This document shows positions 22,921 through 30,746 of a stretch of DNA of 30,746 nucleotides, in pieces. The position numbers and the translations under genes are program-made. Source of the stretch: CAZUCD01 sp964618855 (GTDB taxonomy: Bacteria > Sumerlaeota > Sumerlaeia > SLMS01 > JANRJK01); NCBI GenBank assembly GCA_964618855.1, contig CAZUCD010000028.1, forward strand, positions 1-30,746. Reading direction: 5' to 3'. The notes beneath the pieces were generated by a model that was not told the DNA's origin, did no database searches, and saw nothing but the letters and a program-made list of their open reading frames with translations. Positions within the stretch are counted from its first letter, which is position 1; every line of letters starts with the position of its first letter.

Positions 22921-23877
22921 ATGAACGATCCGGAGCCGAGGTCGGCCACCGCCGTCCTGCGGGAGCCGGGGCGCTACCGTTCCCGCACGCTGCAGCGCGT
23001 TCGCGAGTCGGGTGTTCTGGCGAGCCTTGTCGGATCGACGACGATCTCTATCCTGGTGACAGCGTCGATCCTGGTGATCCTCGGCACGGAGACGGCGCAC
23101 TTTTTCCAGCAGGACGACGTCAGCCCTGGCGAGTTCTTCGGTGGGACGACGTGGAGCCCTCTCCTCGGTTCGGAGAAGCACTTCGGCATCTGGCCCTTGG
23201 TGTGCGGGACGTTCCTCGTGGCGGCGATCGCGCTGGCCTTCGCCGTGCCGATGGGCCTCGTGACGGCGGTGTACCTGAGCGAGTACGCGAGGCCCCGCGT
23301 CCGTGCTGTCATCAAGCCCGCGCTGGAGATTCTGGCTGGGATTCCGACCGTCGTGTACGGTTTCTTCGCGCTCGTGATCCTCACTCCCGGGTTGAAGTTC
23401 CTGAACGAGGGCTTTGGATCTTACAACGCACTCTCCGCGGGCATCGCCGTCGGCATCCTGACGATGCCGATCATCTGCTCACTTTCGGAGGATGCTCTGC
23501 GCGCGGTTCCCCAGAGCCTTCGCGACGGCGTGTATGGACTTGGCGGGACGAAGTTCGAGGCGACGACGAAGGTGGTGTTCCCGGCTGCGCTCTCCGGGAT
23601 CATTTCGTCCATCCTGCTGGCTGCCGCGCGCGCCGTGGGCGAGACCATGGTCGTGGCCCTCGCGGCGGGAAGCACGCCAAAGCTGACCGCCGACGTGCGC
23701 GAGGAGATACAGACCATGACGGGCTTCATGGTGCAGATGGCGCTCGGCGATGTTTCCAACTTCGGGGTCGAGTACTTCTCGATGTACGCTGTCGGGGCGA
23801 TGCTGTTCTGCACGACGTTCGTGCTGACGCTGCTTGGGGCGATGATCCGCAGGCGGTTCCGCGAGGTGTACGAGTGA
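22921..23877 (+). CDS. pstC: Phosphate ABC transporter permease PstC
   Basis: This 318-residue inner-membrane permease has about six helices. The first is near residues 35-58 and is followed by an extracytoplasmic loop (FFQQDDVSPGEFFGG). PAVEILAGIPTVVYG-like sequence (ALEILAGIPTVVYGFFAL) is the PstC signature around the conserved Arg/Pro channel region, and the EAA-type cytoplasmic loop EDALRAVPQSLRDGVYGLGGT docks on PstB. It forms the translocation channel with PstA. ATG 22921 is 28 bp after pstS. The stop overlaps the pstA start as GTGA (23874-23877). Length is typical for the family. Confidence 0.95.
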   Translation: MNDPEPRSATAVLREPGRYRSRTLQRVRESGVLASLVGSTTISILVTASILVILGTETAHFFQQDDVSPGEFFGGTTWSPLLGSEKHFGIWPLVCGTFLVAAIALAFAVPMGLVTAVYLSEYARPRVRAVIKPALEILAGIPTVVYGFFALVILTPGLKFLNEGFGSYNALSAGIAVGILTMPIICSLSEDALRAVPQSLRDGVYGLGGTKFEATTKVVFPAALSGIISSILLAAARAVGETMVVALAAGSTPKLTADVREEIQTMTGFMVQMALGDVSNFGVEYFSMYAVGAMLFCTTFVLTLLGAMIRRRFREVYE

Positions 23878-25106
23878 GCTCGGCGCCCATCACGCCCCCG
23901 CCCTTGCTGGCGGATCCGGCGCGGAGGCAGGCCGCGCACCGCCCAGCCTCGCAGCGGCACCGGAACGAGCGCGCGTTCCGGTGGNNNNNNNNNNTCTGCA
24001 ACGTCGTCGCATGGTCCTCGGTCGGGCTCCTGGTGGCGTTCCTGCTCGCGATCACGGGCCAGGGTTTCGCGACGCTCGGGTGGAAGTTCCTGACCAACCC
24101 GCCGAGCCCGGATACGCGCGAGGCGGGCTTCCATCCAGCGATCATGGGCACGGTCTGGCTGTTGGTGCTGGTGGCGCTGATTGCGCTGCCCCTTGGAATC
24201 GCGACCGCGGTGTACCTGGAGGAGTTCCGCCCCCGAAGCAGGTCCCTGCGGCGCGCGCTCGATTTCGTGCAGGTCAACATCACGAACCTGGCCGGCGTGC
24301 CCTCGGTCGTGTACGGCGTTGTCGGGCTGACGGCATTCGTCTCCATGTTCCAGTTGTTCGGGCACGAGTCGAGGCCGGCGTTCGAGACGGGCGTGAAGTA
24401 CTTCGACCAGTTCTACAACGAGGCCGACCAGGTGTTGCTGATCAGCGTGCCCGGCCCCGATGCGCCCGAGACGTCGGTGAGCGAGGGGATGCGCGCGCGA
24501 ACGCCGGAAGGCGCCGAGCTCGCCGTCCATGTGATCGGCGACGGCGACGATTGGCCCGACGATCCGGCGCTGGCCGCGCGAACACTGCGGCACGGGGACC
24601 TCCCCGGGAGGATCAGCGAGCGGACCTGGCTCTACTTCCGGATTCCCTTTGGACGGGGCGTGCTCGCCGGGGCGCTGACGCTGGCGCTCGTGATCCTGCC
24701 GGTGATGATCATCTCGGCGCAGGAGGCGCTGCGCGCGGTGCCGAACTCGCTGAGGGAGGCGGCGCTGGGCCTCGGCGCCACGCGGTGGCAGCTTGTCGCG
24801 CACGTGACGCTGCCGGCGGCGATGCCGGGCATGATGACGGGGGCGATCCTCGCCATGAGCCGCGCCATCGGCGAGGCGGCCCCCCTGCTCATGATTGCGG
24901 GAATCGTGTTCATCTCGAATCCGCCCGGGAACATCATGGACGACTTCACGGCGATGCCGCTGCAGATCTACAACTGGGCGCAGCGGCCGCAGCAGGAATT
25001 CCACCAGCTCGCCGCCAGCGGAATCATCGTGCTCCTCCTCGTGCTCCTCGTCTTCAATGGCGTCGCCGTGCTGATACGGCAGAAGTACAGCAGGCCCCTC
25101 TCATGA
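23874..25106 (+). CDS. pstA: Phosphate ABC transporter permease PstA (interrupted by assembly gap)
   Basis: As assembled this is 410 residues, including four unknown residues at an N run (23985-23994) just before or within the first helix. The frame matches on both sides, but the gap length may be arbitrary. NLAGVPSVVYGVVGL and the EAA loop EALRAVPNSLREAALGLGA identify PstA; helices follow to the C-terminus. Unusually, residues about 163-258 form a hydrophilic insert of about 95 residues between two central helices. It includes VKYFDQFYNEADQ, PEGAELAVHVIGDGDDWPDD and RTWLYFRIPFGRG, where the classical protein has a short periplasmic loop. The start GTG at 23874 overlaps the pstC stop, and the TGA overlaps the pstB ATG (ATGA, 25103-25106). 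Confidence 0.93.
   Translation: MSSAPITPPPLLADPARRQAAHRPASQRHRNERAFRWXXXXCNVVAWSSVGLLVAFLLAITGQGFATLGWKFLTNPPSPDTREAGFHPAIMGTVWLLVLVALIALPLGIATAVYLEEFRPRSRSLRRALDFVQVNITNLAGVPSVVYGVVGLTAFVSMFQLFGHESRPAFETGVKYFDQFYNEADQVLLISVPGPDAPETSVSEGMRARTPEGAELAVHVIGDGDDWPDDPALAARTLRHGDLPGRISERTWLYFRIPFGRGVLAGALTLALVILPVMIISAQEALRAVPNSLREAALGLGATRWQLVAHVTLPAAMPGMMTGAILAMSRAIGEAAPLLMIAGIVFISNPPGNIMDDFTAMPLQIYNWAQRPQQEFHQLAASGIIVLLLVLLVFNGVAVLIRQKYSRPLS
23985..23994. other. Assembly gap (10 N) beside a perfect 9-bp palindrome
   Basis: Ten N bases interrupt pstA. Two bases before them ends a perfect inverted repeat, ACCGGAACG (23959-23967) and CGTTCCGGT (23974-23982) with loop AGCGCG. A stable hairpin is a plausible reason for a sequencing or assembly break. 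The true gap size is unknown. Confidence 0.95.
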
Positions 25107-25894
25107 CGAATGCTTCAGGCAACGACTCCAGCGACGGTGGGAAGGTCGCCATCCGCATCGAGGGCTTCAACGGATGGTACGGGGACTTCCATGCGCTGAA
25201 GAACATCAACCTGAGCCTCCCCGAGCACCATGTGACGGCGTTCATCGGACCGAGCGGATGCGGGAAGAGCACGCTCCTGCGCTGGATCAACCGCATGAAC
25301 GACACGATCCCGTCCGCGCGCGCCGAGGGCGTCCTGCGCATGCACCAGCTCGACGTGCTCGCCCCCACGACGGACGTGGTCGAGCTGCGCCGCCGGGTGG
25401 GCATGGTGTTCCAGAAGCCGAACCCCTTCCCGAAGTCCATCCACGACAACGTCGCTTTCGGGGTGCGGATGCACATGCGCGTCTCGAAGTCCGAGCTGGA
25501 CGGAATCGTCGAGTGGGCACTGCGGCGTGCCGCCCTCTGGGACGAGGTGAAGGACCGGCTCAAGGCCTCCGCGCTGAGCCTTTCCGGGGGGCAGCAGCAG
25601 CGTCTTTGCATCGCGCGCACCATCGCAGTCGGGCCGGAGGTCGTGCTCATGGACGAGCCGTGCTCGGCGCTCGATCCGCGCTCGACGGCCGCCATCGAGG
25701 ACCTGATCACGGAGCTGTGCGAGAACTACACCATCGTCATCGTCACCCACAACATGCAGCAGGCCGCGCGCATCAGCGACTACACGGCGTTCCTCTTCAC
25801 GGGGGACGTGGTCGAGTTCGGCGAGACCGGGAAGGTCTTCCACAACCCGGACAACAAGCGCACCGAGGACTACATCACGGGTCGGTTCGGCTGA
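25103..25894 (+). CDS. pstB: Phosphate ABC transporter ATP-binding protein PstB
   Basis: This 263-residue ABC ATPase energises phosphate uptake at the inner membrane. Walker A is GPSGCGKST (49-57), the Q-loop lies in VGMVFQKPNPFPKSI (a strong PstB signature), the ABC signature is LSGGQQQR, Walker B is VVLMDEPCSALDP, and the H-loop is IVIVTHNMQQAARISD. The C-terminal FHNPDNKRTEDYITGRFG is the usual PstB ending. ATG 25103 overlaps the pstA stop. No phoU follows, although phoU commonly closes pst operons; the next gene, rpiA, lies on the opposite strand with only 3 bp between stops and no terminator hairpin visible. Confidence 0.97.
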   Translation: MTNASGNDSSDGGKVAIRIEGFNGWYGDFHALKNINLSLPEHHVTAFIGPSGCGKSTLLRWINRMNDTIPSARAEGVLRMHQLDVLAPTTDVVELRRRVGMVFQKPNPFPKSIHDNVAFGVRMHMRVSKSELDGIVEWALRRAALWDEVKDRLKASALSLSGGQQQRLCIARTIAVGPEVVLMDEPCSALDPRSTAAIEDLITELCENYTIVIVTHNMQQAARISDYTAFLFTGDVVEFGETGKVFHNPDNKRTEDYITGRFG

Positions 25895-25897
25895 GCC

Positions 25898-26635
25898 TCA
25901 GCGGAGGAAGTCCGCAATGCGCTCCCCCCACACGCCGACGTGCATGCAGGTGGCGGAGTCCGCGGTGCCGATCAGCACCTCCTCGCAATACCCCACGAAG
26001 AGCCCCGTCTCCACGACCCCGAGCACGCCCTTGAGCTCGCGTGCCATCGTGGAGGGGTCCCCAATGCCCTCGGGGAAGCGGCAGTCGAGGATCAGGTTTC
26101 CCTCGTCGGTGAGGAATGGCTGTGCGCCGCGCAGCCGCAGCTCCGGCACGCAACCGTGTGCAATAAGGCGCGAGCGCGTGGTCTCCCAGCCGAAGCGGAC
26201 GACCTCGACGGGCACGGGCGTCTTCTCGCCGAGGCGCCGGACGGGCTTGGAGGAGTCGACCATGATGACGTGCCGGACCGCCGCCGCCGCGACGAGCTTC
26301 TCGCGCAGGAGGGCTCCGCCGAGGCCCTTGATGAGGTGCCCGTGGGCGTCGATCTCGTCGGCGCCATCCATGTAGAGGTCGAGGGGCCGCGCGGGATCGA
26401 GGGCCCCTACCGGAATGCTGTGGTGGAGGGCGAGTTCCTCGGTGGCGGCGCTCGTGCCGACGGCCTCGAAGCGGAGACCCTCCTCCCGCCAGCGCCTTCC
26501 AAGGGCATTCACCATTTCATTCGCCGTGGATCCCGTGCCAAGGCCCACGCGCATGCCGGGCTCGACCAGGGTCGCGGCGAGTTCGCCGATTCGGCGCTTT
26601 GCTTCGCCGACGGGGGAGGTGCGCAGGTTGCTCAT
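25898..26635 (-). CDS. rpiA: Ribose-5-phosphate isomerase A
   Basis: This 245-residue protein is a full-length RpiA, interconverting ribose 5-phosphate and ribulose 5-phosphate in the pentose phosphate pathway. Seen are the phosphate-binding GLGTGSTA (31-38), GTSAATEEL (60-68), MDGADEID with the catalytic-site acids (D90, D93), KGLGGALLREK with K103 and the catalytic base E112, and a C-terminal GTADSATCMHVG. The start ATG at 26635-26633 overlaps the TGA of the upstream permease gene as ATGA. The pairing with an ABC permease is unexpected and may only reflect compact packing. Confidence 0.96.
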   Translation of the reverse strand: MSNLRTSPVGEAKRRIGELAATLVEPGMRVGLGTGSTANEMVNALGRRWREEGLRFEAVGTSAATEELALHHSIPVGALDPARPLDLYMDGADEIDAHGHLIKGLGGALLREKLVAAAAVRHVIMVDSSKPVRRLGEKTPVPVEVVRFGWETTRSRLIAHGCVPELRLRGAQPFLTDEGNLILDCRFPEGIGDPSTMARELKGVLGVVETGLFVGYCEEVLIGTADSATCMHVGVWGERIADFLR

Positions 26636-27948
26636 CGCTTGAGTGCCGCCAGGACTGGGAGTCGTGCCGCTGAAAATGCGGGAAGCAGCCCGCCGAAAAC
26701 GCCTATGCAAATCGCAAAGACAAAACCACCGGCAAGGAATGCGGGCTCAATCCGGAACTGGAAAATGATTTCCGAAAATGACGCGAAATTCATTGTTCCG
26801 AAATTGGCCATGTCGAAGGAAGTGGCCAACTTCATGAGCCCGAAGCTGATTCCGCAGCCAAGGACACCCCCGATGGCGCCGAGGAAGATGCACTCGATCG
26901 CGAAGGAAACCAGCACCGCGAACCTCCCGAAACCCAGGACCCGCAGGGTGCCGATCTCGCGCGTGCGGCTCGCAATCGCCGCGAACATCGCATTCATCGC
27001 CGCGAGGGCGGCGCCGGGTCCCATCAGCAGCGCGAGCAGGGTCCCGAGGACCTGGAGCGGCTTGGCGGAGAAGGTCTGCGACCCGTAGTAGTCGGACTCG
27101 GACCGCACGGAGTGCGCGAGGCGGTTGTCCGACTTGATGGCGGTGCGGAACGCCTCGCCGGCGCGCTCGTGGGGAGGGTCCACGATCGGTTCCTCCTGGT
27201 CTTCCTTTGGAGTTGCCGGGTCGAGTTTCGCGCCGGTCAGCACAAGGCGTTCGACCTGCCTGGCGATTCGCCCCTCGGCCTCGGCGGGGAGCGGGCCGGC
27301 GTAGTCCTCCTCCATCCGCCCCATCATGACCGAGTAGTACTCGAAGTTGTAGTCGTGCTTCACGTCCTCGACGTCGGCCCAGATTTCCGAGTCGTAGGCG
27401 GTGCCGCCCGCCTCGAAGAGGCCGACGATCCTGTACCGGGACCGGCCAAGCTGAATCTCGCCGCCGAGCGGGAGGCCGAATCGCTTCGAGAGACGGGTCG
27501 GCAGCGCCGCCTCCTGGACGCCCGGGGTGAACCAGCGCCCCTCCACAACGCGCACCTGCGGGCGCAGCAGGATCGAATTGGCCTGTATGCCGCGCACGGA
27601 GACGTTCACGCCCTCCCCGCCGCCCGCGCGCGGGATGTTCTGGGTTGTGACGTACTCCAGGGCCGTGAAGGGCCGCCCCTGCGGCGTGGAGGCAAGGCCG
27701 GGGAGGACCTCCAGCATGCGCGCCTGCTCTGGGGTTACGACGCTGTTGAGCTCCGCGGTGGCCCCGGCGCGCATGATGAGGACATTGCCCGGCGTGCCCG
27801 TCCCGACGAGCGACTTCTCGATGCCACCCTGCATGGCGAAGATGCACACGATCACGGCCACGGCGAGCGCGATCGCCAGGATCGTCGAACCCGTGTTGCG
27901 CCACCGCTGGGTGATGCTCCGAACGTTGTAGGAAAGGGGGACGAACAT
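26632..27948 (-). CDS. FtsX/MacB-type ABC transporter permease
   Basis: This 438-residue membrane protein has the MacB layout: a short cytoplasmic N-terminus (MFVPLSYNVRSITQRWRNTG), one helix (about 22-45), a large extracytoplasmic domain to about residue 300, then three C-terminal helices and the ending PVLAALKR. The FtsX-type core is around PLQVLGTLLALLMGPGAALAAMNAMFAAIASRTREIGTLRVLG, in which the TREIGTLR motif contacts the ATPase. MacB-type permeases move lipoproteins, peptides or antibiotics by mechanotransmission and do not import small solutes. No cognate ATP-binding gene is in the adjacent sequence: the next upstream gene is a divergent membrane protein and the downstream gene is rpiA. 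ATG 27948 is the first Met of the conserved N-terminus. Codons near 26750-26830 are more A/T-rich than the surroundings. Confidence 0.88.
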   Translation of the reverse strand: MFVPLSYNVRSITQRWRNTGSTILAIALAVAVIVCIFAMQGGIEKSLVGTGTPGNVLIMRAGATAELNSVVTPEQARMLEVLPGLASTPQGRPFTALEYVTTQNIPRAGGGEGVNVSVRGIQANSILLRPQVRVVEGRWFTPGVQEAALPTRLSKRFGLPLGGEIQLGRSRYRIVGLFEAGGTAYDSEIWADVEDVKHDYNFEYYSVMMGRMEEDYAGPLPAEAEGRIARQVERLVLTGAKLDPATPKEDQEEPIVDPPHERAGEAFRTAIKSDNRLAHSVRSESDYYGSQTFSAKPLQVLGTLLALLMGPGAALAAMNAMFAAIASRTREIGTLRVLGFGRFAVLVSFAIECIFLGAIGGVLGCGISFGLMKLATSFDMANFGTMNFASFSEIIFQFRIEPAFLAGGFVFAICIGVFGGLLPAFSAARLPVLAALKR

Positions 27949-27992
27949 GTCCGGGCGAAGATGGCTCCAGCCCCCCGGGGGGTGCAATCCGC

Positions 27993-29720
27993 ATGCCCGT
28001 TGATTCGTTGGCTTCCCCCGGGCCGGAGCCGATGAAATCGGAGACCCGCATGCCCGCGGGGTGGGTGGTTGTCGGGGTCCTCTATGCGGCACTTCTGCTC
28101 CGACTCGTCGGGCTCGGCTATGGTGCGCCAGCGGCTTGGCTGCACTCGGCGGACGAGCATGACTCGGCCGTCCGGGCCATCCAGATGGGGAGGGGCGACC
28201 TGCTCCCCATCCACGCCAGCAAACCCACCCTCTATCCCGCCGTGGTGGCCGCGGCCTACGGAGGCTGGTACGGCTACCTCGTGGCGCGCCGCGGGGAGAC
28301 GGCGGCCGACTTCGAGAGGCGCTTCTTTCGCAGTCCGTTTGGGTTTTGCTTCTTGGCTCGCTCGGTCAGCGTCCTGGCTTCCATGGCCACGCTCGGAGTC
28401 CTCGCATGTGCCTTCAGGAGGCGTTCCGCGGGGGAAATGGCGTGGGTGCTGCTGCTGCCCGCCTTCGGGGGATGCTCGGTCTATTATGCGCATGTGGCGA
28501 AGGAGGACGCCCTGGGCGCCCTTTTCGTGCTCGGCAGCCTAGCATGCACGGCGAGGGCGCTGAAGGAGGGCACCGTGAGGACGAAGTGGTTCGCGCTCGC
28601 GTTCCTCTCCTCGGGCCTCGCCGTGGCAACGAAGTACAACTGCTTCTTTGCGGTGCTCTTCCCGGCGATGGCGTTGGCCACTGGTGGCCAGCGCCCGGAC
28701 GTCCGGATGCTCCTGGTTTTTCTCGCGTCGTGCCTTTGCGGTTTCCTCCTGGGTGTTCCCTACGCGCTCCTCCATCCCATTGATTTTCTTGGGAGGACGT
28801 TCGGCTCGGCGATTTTCACGCAGGTCGTTGGAGGATGGAACATCCTGCTCTACGACGACCACCGGGGATTGGGATTTCTCTGGAAGGTTTTTTTTCGTGA
28901 ATTCTCAGTCGTCATTTTCCCTCTTGTAGCGACGTTGGGCGTGCTGGTTGCGACTTCCTGGAGGAAATGGCTTTGGGCATTGGTCCCGACGGGAATCTAC
29001 ATTCTGGTGCTCTGCGCGAGCCGCCAGTTGGATTACCAGTATGCCGTCCCTCTGACACCCGTCGTGGCTTGGCTGGGGGCGGAGGGTCTCGCCGCTGTCA
29101 GGGCCCGACTCACGCGCACCGGGGCACGACTTGCCGCAACGGGCATGGTCCTATGTGGCGCGGCACTTCTGGCGCCTGCAATACGGGGCGCGAGCGAGTA
29201 CGGATCCGACACCAGAACCGAGGCCGCTGTGTGGCTGGTCCGAGAGGGAAAGGCCCACCAAATCACTCCAGCCAAGCCGCTCCTGGTCGTTTCGGGATAC
29301 ATGGGGTTCTACTACCCACCGTTGGGGTTTGGAGCGCCTACGTTCCGGCGGCTTGCCGAGGAGGCGAGGGCGGCCGGTGGGGCGGGTGGCTACTTTGATC
29401 GCGCGGCACTGAACGCCCCGCACGATGCCCGTTGGAACGCGCATTTTCTGGAGTTAAAGACCGGCTTCAGGTCGATGCCCGACGGTTCCCGGGAGTTCGA
29501 TGTGCAACCATTTTCCCTCAAAATCGAGGATTATCGTGGCAAATACTCCGCCGTGATCATTCCCGGGTGGACGGACAGGATCGTGGCCAGGCGAGCACCT
29601 GAGCTAGCGGGGTTCAACAAACTCGTGGACGAGTTCCGATCCGGGGAGGAGCTCGCGGTGTTTGACCAGGTGCCCGGGGATCGTGCAGGGCCCAAAATCA
29701 CGATTTATGCCCCACCGTAG
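27993..29720 (+). CDS. GT39-like polytopic membrane glycosyltransferase
   Basis: This 575-residue protein has about ten to twelve hydrophobic segments up to residue ~400 and a soluble C-terminal region of about 170 residues. LLRLVGLGYGAPAAW leads into SADEHDSAVRAIQMGRGDL, where an Asp-Glu pair occupies the first extracytoplasmic loop. This is the typical position of catalytic acidic residues in GT-C/GT39 proteins that use lipid-linked sugars. SVYYAHVAKEDALGALFVLGSL matches the second conserved loop of this group. ATG 27993, 28032 and 28050 are all possible starts. The gene is divergent from the MacB-type permease with 44 bp between starts. A T8 run at 28888-28895 lies in frame, and codons after about 28760 are less GC-rich than in neighbours. 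It converges with the next gene with 5 bp between stops. The acceptor is unknown. Confidence 0.78.
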   Translation: MPVDSLASPGPEPMKSETRMPAGWVVVGVLYAALLLRLVGLGYGAPAAWLHSADEHDSAVRAIQMGRGDLLPIHASKPTLYPAVVAAAYGGWYGYLVARRGETAADFERRFFRSPFGFCFLARSVSVLASMATLGVLACAFRRRSAGEMAWVLLLPAFGGCSVYYAHVAKEDALGALFVLGSLACTARALKEGTVRTKWFALAFLSSGLAVATKYNCFFAVLFPAMALATGGQRPDVRMLLVFLASCLCGFLLGVPYALLHPIDFLGRTFGSAIFTQVVGGWNILLYDDHRGLGFLWKVFFREFSVVIFPLVATLGVLVATSWRKWLWALVPTGIYILVLCASRQLDYQYAVPLTPVVAWLGAEGLAAVRARLTRTGARLAATGMVLCGAALLAPAIRGASEYGSDTRTEAAVWLVREGKAHQITPAKPLLVVSGYMGFYYPPLGFGAPTFRRLAEEARAAGGAGGYFDRAALNAPHDARWNAHFLELKTGFRSMPDGSREFDVQPFSLKIEDYRGKYSAVIIPGWTDRIVARRAPELAGFNKLVDEFRSGEELAVFDQVPGDRAGPKITIYAPP

Positions 29721-29725
29721 GGGGC

Positions 29726-30601
29726 CTAGCGGAGCGACGCCTGTTCCATCGCGCGCGCCTCCGGCACGGCCTCCACCACCTCGTACTCGCGCCGCTCCCA
29801 AATCCGCGCACCCTCGTACACGGTCCGGGTGAAGTTCCATGGCATCTGGGCCCCATCCACGATCCTGACCTCCTCCACGTCGACCACCTCGCGCGCGACC
29901 GGGCCGTCGTGGCGCATGCGCACCGAGACCTTCTCGATCCGCAGGAGCCTGCCATCATCATCCGCCTCGATGGACAGGACGGCCGTCCCGCCGTTGACGG
30001 GTGCGGAGATTTGCCATCCCCGCTCCGTGCGCTCGGCGTCGGCAGCATCGAGCGATGACAAGAACGCCTCCAGCGTGCCGGGCTCGGACTCCTCCGCGCT
30101 CCTTACGGGCATGGCAAAGAGGAACGGAATCGCGCACTGGGAGAGGCTCGCGACGAACTCCGGGGGCGGGCCGCATGAGGAGTCGCTGTCCGGCGCCCCA
30201 TGCAGCGAGACGATCTCGACGCCCTCGCCGCGCCACCGGGCGCAGTATCGCCACTCCCGGGAGGCACGGTCCTCCTCGGTCCTGGGCTGCGCGAACTCGC
30301 TGGACCAGTTTCCGAACTGGTCGCGCTCGTACGTCCAGAGGCCAAAGTCTGCCGCGGAGCGTGCGCCTGACGGGGTCCAGGACATAGGCCTCACCGTGGG
30401 GGCGTTGTAGGCGCGGGGAGCAGGGTGGACGGTCTCGCTCCTCTGAACCCGGTAGGTCACCGTGATTGGAATCTCGGTCGCGAGCGGGATGAAGGGAATG
30501 GCCGGAGGGCGCCCGCTCTGGGCGGGTGCGTGCGGCATGGCGAAGCTGATGATGGCGACGAGTGTTGGCAGTGCGGGTTTCGGGCTCTTGCGGCGGCGCA
30601 T
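29726..30601 (-). CDS. Secreted protein of unknown function
   Basis: This 291-residue protein starts with MRRRKSPK, a hydrophobic core (ALPTLVAIISFAMPHAPA) and a likely signal peptidase site before QSGRPP. The mature domain is predominantly beta in pattern, with WTYERDQFGNWSSEF, an internal pair of cysteines (YCARW, SSCGPPPE, SQCAIPF) and a C-terminal strand-rich part with LLRIEKVSVRMRHDG and PWNFTRTVYEG. The last third resembles periplasmic outer-membrane-linked beta proteins in flavour, but no family is recognised. ATG 30601 has GAGGAG 8 nt upstream and a promoter-like TTGACA-N16-TAAATC further up. An earlier in-frame start at 30649 would put the signal peptide internally and is less likely. 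Confidence 0.72.
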   Translation of the reverse strand: MRRRKSPKPALPTLVAIISFAMPHAPAQSGRPPAIPFIPLATEIPITVTYRVQRSETVHPAPRAYNAPTVRPMSWTPSGARSAADFGLWTYERDQFGNWSSEFAQPRTEEDRASREWRYCARWRGEGVEIVSLHGAPDSDSSCGPPPEFVASLSQCAIPFLFAMPVRSAEESEPGTLEAFLSSLDAADAERTERGWQISAPVNGGTAVLSIEADDDGRLLRIEKVSVRMRHDGPVAREVVDVEEVRIVDGAQMPWNFTRTVYEGARIWERREYEVVEAVPEARAMEQASLR

Positions 30602-30691
30602 GGGTGCGTCTCCTCGGGGTCCGGATTCGCCCGTGGTGGAAAACTCCACCCGCCGTGGGACGCAGGTGGACTTCCGCCCGGCGTGCCGCGT

Positions 30692-30719
30692 GATTTACCC
30701 GATTCCAGCAACTTGTCAA
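30692..30719 (-). promoter_or_regulatory. Sigma70-like promoter for the 29726-30601 gene
   Basis: On the minus strand TTGACA (30719-30714) is followed after 16 nt by TAAATC (30697-30692). The -35 is a perfect consensus and the -10 matches four of six positions. The start codon is about 90 nt downstream, with a GAGGAG ribosome binding site. Confidence 0.5.
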
Positions 30720-30746
30720 CGGGGTGAAAAAAGAAACAAATCGCCC

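Noticed and set aside
23421..25004. 527-codon minus-strand frame across pstC/pstA and the N gap
   Set aside because: Antisense shadow of two recognised permeases, and it crosses the assembly gap.
28888..28895. T8 run in the GT39-like gene as a programmed slippage site
   Set aside because: The frame is intact through the run and neither shifted frame gives a sensible product; no supporting structure seen.
1..30746. CRISPR array, insertion sequence, tRNA or phage genes
   Set aside because: No regularly spaced direct repeats, transposase, integrase or tRNA-like fold was found by reading; a dedicated scan was not possible.

Overview
This is a GC-rich (roughly two-thirds G+C) bacterial chromosomal window with dense, mostly housekeeping and cell-surface genes, many overlapping by 4-8 bp. 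One 10-N run (23985-23994) shows it comes from a draft assembly. The taxon cannot be fixed from sequence alone. An in-frame palindrome encoding the peptide HGRDARAT inside one gene is of a kind I associate with Verrucomicrobiota and related PVC-type genomes, so an uncultured member of that broad group is my low-confidence guess. No tRNA, rRNA, CRISPR array, transposase or phage gene was recognised, and no gene-free stretch exceeds 300 bp.

Layout. 1-552: 3' part of an unrecognised gene. 562-3248 (minus): radical SAM protein translationally coupled to a TMTC-like membrane glycosyltransferase with TPRs. 3327-4124 (plus): family 4 uracil-DNA glycosylase. 4158-6599 (minus): argD followed by a GT4 glycosyltransferase, separated by a GGGATTCGGG-type palindromic repeat. 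6800-11518 (plus): three overlapping genes for two GT-C-like membrane proteins and an HTTM-DCC membrane thiol oxidoreductase fusion. 11529-14674 (minus): a LysM/degenerate M23 envelope protein, an NDP-sugar epimerase and a HisC-type aminotransferase. 14949-16952 (plus): an FAD amine-oxidase-like protein and a secreted protein of unknown function. 16963-17721 (minus): cold shock protein, hairpin, DUF1569 protein. 17946-21602 (plus): one reading frame fusing PurL to PurF. 21849-25894 (plus): pstSCAB phosphate transporter. 25898-27948 (minus): FtsX/MacB-type permease coupled to rpiA. 27993-29720 (plus): another GT-C-like membrane protein. 29726-30601 (minus): secreted protein of unknown function with a readable promoter and ribosome binding site.

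The most striking object is the PurL-PurF fusion. PurF is an Ntn amidotransferase whose catalytic cysteine must become N-terminal. Here that cysteine is residue 765 of a 1218-residue protein, and the PurF half retains the four cysteines that bind the Fe-S cluster in the self-processing Bacillus-type enzyme. Either PurL acts as a giant cleavable propeptide and the product is a self-splitting purine polyprotein, or the glutaminase half works in an unusual way or not at all. Other themes are repeated apparent CTG start codons (5270, 13757, 14674), palindromic repeats in and between genes, a pst leader with two mutually exclusive stems, and four separate GT-C-like proteins suggesting substantial surface glycosylation.
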